In this document: positions 56,129 through 64,000 of the stretch, in pieces
How positions within the stretch are numbered: position 1 is the stretch's first letter
Layout of the letters: each line of letters begins with the position of its first letter
Assembly: GCA_030549495.1 (NCBI GenBank)
Contig: JAUIRK010001040.1
Location: 434,001 to 498,000 of the forward strand
DNA: 64,000 bases
Direction of reading: 5' to 3'
From: Nectonema munidae
Lineage: Eukaryota; Nematomorpha; Nectonematoida; Nectonematidae
The notes under the pieces: generated by a model
The model's input: only the letters and a program-made list of their open reading frames with translations
Databases searched by the model: none
Told to the model about the DNA's origin: nothing
Made by a program: the position numbers and the translations under genes

Positions 56129-57508
56129 TCACCAGAGATAAGGTATCATGCGGTAGGGAACAACCTCACAATACCTTTGCCAGTACTTGCCATACTTTGC
56201 CGTGCAGCGTCCCTCAATGCGAAAGACGCGAGCCGTTAGCAAAATGAACTTGAATAAGAAGTAGACGTGTGGGTGGAAGTGCTCAAACCCGCACGCAAGA
56301 GTCACTGCCAAGTCCATCATTAGATCGCCGGTGAAGTTGAAGGAACGAGCCAGACCCCAAAATCCGGAGGTCAGCAGATAGGAAGTGTGGTAATGCGAAG
56401 AATCTTTGGTAGCATACTTGGCAATGATGTATTCCGCTTTTTTGCCAAGGACAAAGTAATCTTGGTTGTTTTCAAGGGCAAGGCGGAAGTGATACTTCTG
56501 ATTATTCGTTATACGGAAGATGACATAGCCTGTTAAGCCCAGAAGGAAAAGTGTGGAGAAATAGGCAGGCGATACATCGGTTGGGTGCAAGCTTAGATAG
56601 CAGCAGGGCAGTGTGTAAATGAAGGGCAACCACACCATATCTCCCCAAGCAAGGTAAAAGCCAAAGTGGTCGTGATTTATGTCAATCGTCTTCAAATACC
56701 AATCTTCGTTGAAAAAGAAGTCAAATGCGTAGATGCCTTGGATGGCATTGACCAAAAGCATGGAATTGGAGATGTAGCCAAAGCTGTGAAGTTGTTTTAA
56801 CGCAAAAGCTGCGTTAATCAGCGTCCACGCTATGATGCCTGGTCTGCCGTTGTGAAAGAGTTTAAAGTCGAAGTTATCTGTGATGCGCGGATTAAATTCG
56901 ACCCCCATCAGAAAGTCGTAAAGGGCATTGTCACCAAACTTGCAATCTTGCGAGTGAGTTGGAAAAAGGTGAGCTTTCATGTACACAAAAAGAGATAGGA
57001 CAAAGCCATATATGTTGGCTGAGATGAGAAGACCTTCCAAATTATCACAAATGATGCTCGCTGGAAAAAGTGTAAACCATTTGAAGTATATAAGAGATGC
57101 AATCAGGACGTGAGTGATGAGCCAACAAGACAATCCATTTGTCTTATACTTTAAGACATGACCTGCGGGCGTCTTTTGCCCAAAACAGATTTTACCTGGA
57201 ACTAAAATATAAAGAAGCACTTGGAAAAAGTACCATGCGGTGAGTATGCAGAATGCTTTTAGGGTGAAGCGAGGAAAGTAAGTGATAAAATGATAGGGGT
57301 CGTGCAAAAATGTCTTGAATGTTTGAAGCAAGCTGCAGTCAAAGTGGGAACAAGATGAAGAAAGAGTGAGAACGACTAACGGCGATAAGAACACAACGAC
57401 CACCGTTTCGAACAGCGTTAGCAGGTATTCTGATACACTCGCTGACTTGGCATGCCTACCCCAACTCGAATTACATGTTTTTTTCTTTTCATTTTCACTT
57501 TTCATCAT
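56129..57508 (-). CDS. DHCR7: 7-dehydrocholesterol reductase, single exon
   Basis: 459 residues (human 475), uninterrupted. DHCR7 uses NADPH to reduce the C7-C8 double bond of 7-dehydrocholesterol to cholesterol (or of 7-dehydrodesmosterol) in the ER membrane. Landmarks: MGVEFNPRITDNFDFKLF (about 201-218), NGRPGIIAWTLIN (220-232), DFFFNEDWYLKTIDINHDHF (263-282), LAWGDMVWLPFIYTL (286-300), the ERG4/ERG24-family signature LLTSGFWGLARSFNFTGD (378-395), and the C-terminal RCTAKYGKYWQRYCEVVPYR (434-453). Several hydrophobic membrane spans are evident, for example 31-50 and 84-104. These motifs fit DHCR7 better than the C14 reductase/lamin B receptor, which share the fold. Two ATG codons open the frame; the first is used. 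No intron is seen although vertebrate DHCR7 has several. Base composition is less AT-rich than its surroundings, as expected for a conserved gene. Confidence 0.95.
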   Translation of the reverse strand: MMKSENEKKKTCNSSWGRHAKSASVSEYLLTLFETVVVVFLSPLVVLTLSSSCSHFDCSLLQTFKTFLHDPYHFITYFPRFTLKAFCILTAWYFFQVLLYILVPGKICFGQKTPAGHVLKYKTNGLSCWLITHVLIASLIYFKWFTLFPASIICDNLEGLLISANIYGFVLSLFVYMKAHLFPTHSQDCKFGDNALYDFLMGVEFNPRITDNFDFKLFHNGRPGIIAWTLINAAFALKQLHSFGYISNSMLLVNAIQGIYAFDFFFNEDWYLKTIDINHDHFGFYLAWGDMVWLPFIYTLPCCYLSLHPTDVSPAYFSTLFLLGLTGYVIFRITNNQKYHFRLALENNQDYFVLGKKAEYIIAKYATKDSSHYHTSYLLTSGFWGLARSFNFTGDLMMDLAVTLACGFEHFHPHVYFLFKFILLTARVFRIEGRCTAKYGKYWQRYCEVVPYRMIPYLW

Positions 57509-60500
57509 CTTTCAAATCTAAAAAAAGATGTCAATTTAACCAACGCAGTATCCTACATAACTCCTCTATGCTGTTTCAAACGATCTAGGATTTTTTGCTC
57601 AAAAAATCAAAATTAATCGTTTTGTTGGTTATTAGCTAATTAAATTAAATCAGAGTTGCACATCCTGAGCTTTAATTTTTTATATCATTAGAAAACTTTC
57701 CATATCACTTTACTTGTTTTACAGTTGAGTTTAGGACACAAATTTTTTTTATAAAAAAAATTACACCTCCAATAATTTCAAGGATGTTATGCGCCCCTGG
57801 ATTCAGTTAAAATAATATTTTTTGTTTTTTTTAGAAATTGATATTGAGTATTTTTCTCTAAATTATCCTTCATCTTTCAGTAAAATGTTTCTAAGCGAAT
57901 TTTTGTAAAACCGATAGTTTAAGCAGATGGGCTAATAAAAGGATATGTAGTTGGTCTTTAAGTCAAAAAGTGAACTTTTTTTTGAATGATCTCTCTGATA
58001 TTTTTAAAACAGTGTTTAAATTTGCTCAGGTACATAGAATATTCTATAGTCTCACATTTCTAAAGTGCTTCTAATTTCTAGGAGCTTCTAAATGAATTTT
58101 TGCTCTAAATGAACTACTTATGATTAATGATCAGGTTTGCCGAGTCGGAGACTAAAATTTTCGAGAAAAAGAGTTGTCAGTTTTTCTAGAATACTGGAAG
58201 GATAATATAACATCAAAAAATCTCATACTATTTCTACTTCATTAATTTTTCAAAGATTTACCAATTAAAGAATGCCTTTGAGATCTTTTATATTTTCTCT
58301 CCATAAAACTATTTCATCTAGTATGTTCTTTCACAAAATTTTATTTTGAATACAAAGAAATCCCGAAAATGATTTTTCACATAATTTTTGTCCTACAAAC
58401 GTCCATGAAATTTTATGTATGATTTATTTTTTCTAAAGTAAGAGTTTATTATGGATGAAAAGAATTAAGAATATAGAAATAAAGATATAAAAAGCGAAAA
58501 ATGAACAGCTTACTTTTAAATTCTAGTAACAAGGATATTAGTTAGGAAAACAAAAATGTCTGTATAGTCTAGAACGCTTTAAACTTGATTGGATCAGATC
58601 AAAGAGCTGCAATGCAAGAAAAATTGACGCACGCAATTTCGTAATAGATACACGTATTGCACAAAAAACATATACACACGCATACAGCCCTCCATCTAAG
58701 TTATGGGCTCCACCATTAAAAAATTGGAATTTACAAATTAAAATGAAATAATGAATTAATTTTTGACAATGGGTTTATAGGAACAATATAAAGCCAATAA
58801 AATCAAAATATAGAAAAATTATTGATATCATTGACAGTAACGATCAAACTGTTAAGATAGGCCTTCTACCTGTAATAAGAAAGCCGATTTACAATAAAAA
58901 ATTTCTCTTTGCTATGAGAAACGAAGATAAGAGATATTAACCATGATAAAATCTAAACAATGAATAGGACACAAGTAAAGAAACGAGCTCATAAACACAA
59001 AGAGAAGAGTTGTTATAAGCGGCATTTGATGCTTTAATTTTAGACAAAGCCGGTAGGCAAGCATGTATATTAGTGCCCCATTTGGCCCCTCCAAATATAA
59101 ATTTCTGGCTACGTTACTGCACGCATGAATAGATGGATAAAGGCATACTATATACATATTGAAATTAGTCAACCATAAAATGATTTGAATGTATTTTACA
59201 TGGTTTTAATTAAAAAGTAACAAATAATCAAGAATGTAGATAAGGAACAAAAATAATTATAGTTTGACAGATGATTAAATTACTAACATTTTTATAGAAC
59301 CTGAATGAAATTCATGTAAAAAATACTATGGAAGATGTATGCAACTTTTTGAAGATAAATTATCGGAATTTCTGATTATGTGCATGGTGATAGAGGCTCC
59401 TTCTTTTCGCAAGATTGAAAGCAGAGAATACAGATGTAAAAACAAGGGTAGTCATGAAAGATGCTCTCCATTCTACTCGATCCTACGGCATAATTTCCAA
59501 AATGCTTTACTTGTGGAGTCTCTTTACCTCCTTGCTTAATGTCAGCAAGTCGTGTTCATTTAAAGAAACCCAAGTGACTAGTATAGCCTTCTTTGGGGTT
59601 GAGTCTTACACACACATTTGATTGGTTAATGAAATAGAGATAAATGTCATCGCTACAAATCACAATCAACTGAATGTCAATATCACATATTTAACATTAA
59701 CACCAACATGCAGAGAGTTAGTTTGAAATTTGGAAAGTTTTGAAGATCTTGATTTTTTAGTTGTCGGTAATCGCGTCTATAGGGAAGAATAATCCTAACT
59801 CTTATATTATTCTTTTTAATAATTTCTAGAATTTTTCATTGATTATTAAAATAATACGGATGTAATAAAAATTTTCAAATAATTCAAATTTCATAACTAT
59901 ATAGAAAGCCATTTAAAATTTACCAAAAATAAATCTAAAATAATATAAAAAAATTCTGAAAAATGTTTATCCTCTCCAAATTATGTTCAATATGCACTTT
60001 TTAAACTTGTGTATATTTAATATAAAAGAGATTATAAAATATTTTGAAAGTTTTTTTCTAGTTCTAATAAGCAACGCATATATAATATCATAACTTAAAT
60101 ATTGACGTTGGCAAAGAAAGGTTCGCCATACAGGAAATATCCAATAGGGCGTGACTAATTTGTGCCAACCTCAATTTTTTAGTGCCAACCTCAAGAAAAC
60201 TTTCTTTTTAGCACATAATTTTAATCTTATATATTAAATAATACTTTAAAACTAATATTCATTTAATTCCAAGAATGTTCTTTGCTTCAATTTTTTTAAT
60301 ACTAATTAATAATGTTTTTTTCAAGTTTTTTGTTTTTTTCAGGCATTTTTATACAAACTTAACAATTCAACTAAAATTTAAATGCTCCTTCGTTTATAAT
60401 CGGAATTACAAAATTTATAGCAATATTTTAAAATACATATTTTAATGAATTTTATAAAAATTATAATTTATATATTACTTTTGTAGTATGTTTTCCAATT

Positions 60501-61869
60501 CTTTATTAAGTATTCGCGTTGATTTTGATAATTAATTCGAATATTAAAAAAAGTAGATTTATTAAATTTGTTTTTTTAAGTAATTCTTTATAAATCTATC
60601 TCAATTATACTCTTCTTTATCTATTAGAAAACGTTTACCTTCTACTTGAGTTCAGCCTATTTTAAGAGTTATCAGTTTTTATTAAATATAAAAAATTTGC
60701 ATAGTTATTAGTAAATAATAGTTTTTTTGTACATAATACTTGAATTTTTTTTATATAAAGGTACGTTATGGTGTTATCATTTAGTAGGCACACTTGCTGC
60801 TTTGTGACGAGAGGAGATTTGATGTTTATCTAAATCCACTATTTGACCAGGGCTGATCTAGATGATAATAATTTACTCAAACGGGATTTAAAATTTTTTC
60901 TTTAAAATAAATTTTCTTTGTTAATGAATGCGTACACTATTATTTGTATTACATAAGCAACATTTACATATTTCATGTTATGTTTCTTTAATACAACTCT
61001 TCCTTCACAAAATGAAAGTAATTCTGTTTGAACTACACACTGATATTCTTAAAAATCGGTAAGGGAAAAGAAGACCCCCTGGATCCCTGCTGTATCTGAC
61101 TAACTCTTTTCCCGCCCCTTATACATAAACGTTCTATCGTATGAATGCATAACATAAAAAAAAGTTTGTACAAATGCATAAAAAAAATTCTACAAATACT
61201 TAGCTCTATATAAATGTTATTTATCCATTTTTAGATGTAATTGAACAATTCAAATTGTTTTAAATCTTTCTCAGAACGGACAGTTGAAAAATGAAATTAA
61301 GAGGAATGTACCAAAGGTTAAGTTGAAGAAAGAAAATTCGATATTTACGTTTCAATAAGCGATTTGAACTTTGTTTTTTTTTAAAAATAAATTTAAGTTT
61401 TATTTAATTCCTATCATAACATTTCAAAAATTAATATGCTAGCAATTTAAATCTACATCTAAATTTTTTACAGATGAATCTTGTTTTCGGTTTATTTAAT
61501 CAATAGTGATACAAATGGATCCCGTCTCATTAAGACAAGTTTTTACAATCTTAACTCAATAAAAATCAAAAGGAAATAAATATACACAAATATATCAATG
61601 TTATCCTTAAAGTTGATGTTCCTCACAAATTTTGATAAAGAGTTTTATATAACACGATAAATTGTAATATTTTTAATGAAGTTATATTCAATATATTTCT
61701 TGATATATGAAATATAATTATATATATCATCGTCACATGTTTTGATATCTTTCAAAACCTCAAGAGGTGGAACACGGGAGACAACCCCTCAAATTTTTTG
61801 TTATCTTCTGAAATGTCAAAAGGATGAAGATATGCGACAAAAAAAGTATTTTATGCATTCAATAAACAT
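57509..61869. other. Intergenic, nothing recognised
   Basis: 4.3 kb of AT-rich DNA right of DHCR7. A hAT-like terminus (GCGCCCCTG) ends at 57799. Small open frames at 59339-59621 have no familiar motif. The DHCR7 promoter should lie in the first few hundred bases, but I can point to no element in it. Confidence 0.45.
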
Positions 61870-64000
61870 AATTTAATAAGAGAAGAAAATATCAAAAAAT
61901 AACGAATTAATATAGCTCAAAGTTTTTCTTTTTTCCGGTTTTGAAGCAAGGTTAGGAGACTTTTTTAGCATTAATTTCTTATTAGTTGAAAATGTAAGTT
62001 TTTCTGAATTATTGTTTAAAAATTTTTGAAAATATTCCTCCTGATCATTCTTGCTCATATTATCTCATTCTAGTTTTGTAAACACTTTGAATTGAGAACT
62101 TTCTGAAATTAAGGTCTCCATACCCAAACAATGCATATTTAACTAAATATTCTTGATATTTTACCTCACTGTGTAAACTTTCAATCAGATCAATCAGTTT
62201 TTTACTTTTCCACTCTATATTTGATTTTAAAACATTATTAATAGCTTCACAATTATTATTCTTCCAATTTTTAGGAACAATTCCTCTTTTTTGTTTAGGT
62301 TCAAAAATGTAGTTTTCGATTACTGGTATAAGATTTCCTTTCAAGTATTGACCGATTATTTTCTGTTTAATAATGTTAAAATCAATGTAGTTTTGAGCAT
62401 TAGCCAAACCTGAATCTCCTAAAAGCGAATTTAAGAATTTTTTACTATTTTTATCATCCATGCCTATTTTATTTTTAACATATCTCAATATATTCTTTTA
62501 TAGATGCCTATGACATAATACTAAGGGTACATCGGGAAAAACAATTTAATTGCTTTAATTATCGCTTTTTCTTGATCACTGCCCAAAACTAAATCATCTA
62601 AAGATAATTCCAATTTGACATTTTTAAATATTATAGATAAATGAGAAAAAAATTTGGAATAAGATTAAATTTCCCATCCCAATGTAAAAATAATGGACCG
62701 AGAAAAATTGGACAGATTTCTGTGAATTTTCTTTTTAAATCCCCATCATTGAAAACAGTGTCTGTCACAAAACAGGGACCTAAATTAAATGTCCTATCAA
62801 TTCCCAAAATAGTTGATCCAGAAGAAATAGATTTTTTTTATATGTAACAATTGTGTATCTGTATAGCAAATAAGGCAAGGAAGCCCGCATGAAGTTATAT
62901 TCATTTCCTTTATAAAAGGATGTCCAGCAGCCATCATTGTAATAATATTTTGAATGCTATCTGCAATATTGTTGTTATAAATAAAAGATGAATTTGCTTT
63001 TTCTTTGTTGTATTTCAGGTTACGAATATACTTTGAATCCCTCAGGGGTTCAATTTCAGAATCAACTGTATAATATTTTTTTACAAGACTTGATCGTTTC
63101 TAACTGAGACAAAGCATGTTTTTTGTTACTACACTTGTTCTAATATATTCTTGATTTGTTTTGGCATTACCATGATGTGAGACTGTAGTCGGTTTAAATC
63201 CTATATATTCCCACAGATATTTTTGGTCTTCATTATTCTTATAGTTTTTAATCCATGAAATTCTTCTCCTATAATCAATCTTGCGCTTTAGATTTGAATA
63301 ATAATGTACTAATACAACAATTTCTTCTTTTTTTGGTTGAGGGTTTAATGGAATAAATTTGTTATTATGTATCTTAACAAAAATATTTTTTCTTTTTTTT
63401 TAAATATATGTTCGTTGTTTTTCATTTTTTTGCGAATTTTGAGTCCAAGCACCACAAACATCAAAAAAACCTTTCTTAAAATTATCTTGTCTAGCGATAT
63501 AATACTTATTTTCCAAAAATTTAGAAACATTTTTGTTAAAGCATTCCAAGGGTGAAACCAGTTTGCTCACTACTTGAATACTAGATAAAAACCTGTTATT
63601 TAGTGGTTTTATAAGACTATCAATTCGTGAGGGTAACATTTTTAAAGTATTAGATTTACTACTTTCTGATAGGTTTTGACAGTAGACATGTTCTTTCAGG
63701 AAAAAATTAGGAAAACTTGTACAGCAAGTTTCATTAATGTCGCTTTCTATTTCTTTTGGACATGAAAATTTAGAATTCTCAGTTAAATATTTAGAAAAAT
63801 TTGGATTACCTATGAGAACAATATTTTCAACTATCAATACAAAATGATTTGGTGTCCAAAATTTAGGTTTAATCAGGCCTAATCTGCTCCATAAAATATT
63901 TATAGTATTTTTGCTACTTTTACACTCAAGAGGCTCAAATGTGGTATTCAAGATTTGGGCAGTTTTATCTGTTTTTGTATAAATTTGGGGATAAACACTT
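61870..64000 (-). mobile_element. Decayed MULE-type transposase, runs off right edge
   Basis: Minus-strand pieces in order: 63951-63400 (N-terminal, with SPLECFNKNVSKFLENKYYI); about 63360-62860, with YRRRISWIKNYKNNEDQKYLWEYIGFKPTTVSHHG-type sequence in part and MMAAGHPFIKEMNITSCG; about 62850-62530, with GPLFLHWDGKF and LVLGSDQEKAIIKAIKLFFP then LVLCHRHL, the MULE transposase core; 62488-62060, with VPKNWKNNNCEAINNVLKS and ALFGYGDLNF; 62058-61873, a basic tail. The order and the GSDxEKAI...CHRHL block fit Mutator-like transposases. Several stops and frame changes make it inactive. No terminal repeat is seen; the 5' part lies beyond the window. Confidence 0.7.

Noticed and set aside
59339-59621. 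Two overlapping plus-strand frames right of DHCR7
   Set aside because: No motif, no splice context and no known family; best read as chance in AT-rich DNA.
1-64000. CRISPR array, operons, virus-like or LTR elements
   Set aside because: No regularly spaced repeats, no bacterial gene organisation, and no recognisable capsid, envelope, integrase or LTR pair were found.

Overview
The window reads as AT-rich nuclear DNA of an invertebrate animal. Introns run from about 40 bp to 8 kb, homopolymer and microsatellite runs are common, and remnants of at least six transposon superfamilies are present. The conserved proteins are animal ones (a KMT2E/SETD5-type chromatin regulator, CPSF6, DHCR7). An arthropod such as a crustacean is possible, but nothing here fixes the species.

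Layout. (1) 1850-14687, + strand: nine 3' exons of a KMT2E/SETD5 (UpSET-like) gene; the PHD and SET domains must lie left of the window. Its introns hold small hAT elements, a 5'-truncated RTE LINE and TTAA-flanked MITEs. (2) 14700-26000: intergenic, with the 3' UTR, a decayed I-type LINE with RNase H on the - strand (17.7-21.0 kb), a 5'-truncated LINE on the + strand (21.7-22.9 kb), and a truncated but still spliceable hAT transposase gene on the - strand (24.7-25.9 kb). (3) 26088-51461, + strand: a complete CPSF6 (CFIm68) gene, 11 coding exons joining in frame to 474 codons plus stop. Its first intron holds a SINE, an RTE LINE, TTAA MITEs, a BED-finger hAT and a piggyBac transposase fragment. 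A later 7.8 kb intron holds an unrecognised antisense reading frame (40.6-41.2 kb). (4) 51.5-56.0 kb: repeat-rich, with a SINE, a 166 bp inverted-repeat MITE and a hAT scrap. (5) 56129-57508, - strand: an intact, intronless DHCR7 (459 aa). (6) 57.5-61.8 kb: nothing recognisable. (7) 61.87-64.0 kb, - strand: a decayed MULE-type transposase running off the right edge.

The three host genes do unrelated jobs: chromatin regulation, 3'-end processing of pre-mRNA, and the last step of sterol synthesis. I see no operon-like logic. No clearly new biological system is visible. The most informative patterns are mobile-element ones: four small hAT insertions at near-identical CTCTA(C/A)AG target sites, a family of 108-130 bp MITEs with TTAA duplications in the same window as a piggyBac transposase, and a hAT transposase fragment with tiny, phase-consistent introns. 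No virus-like or LTR element was recognised.
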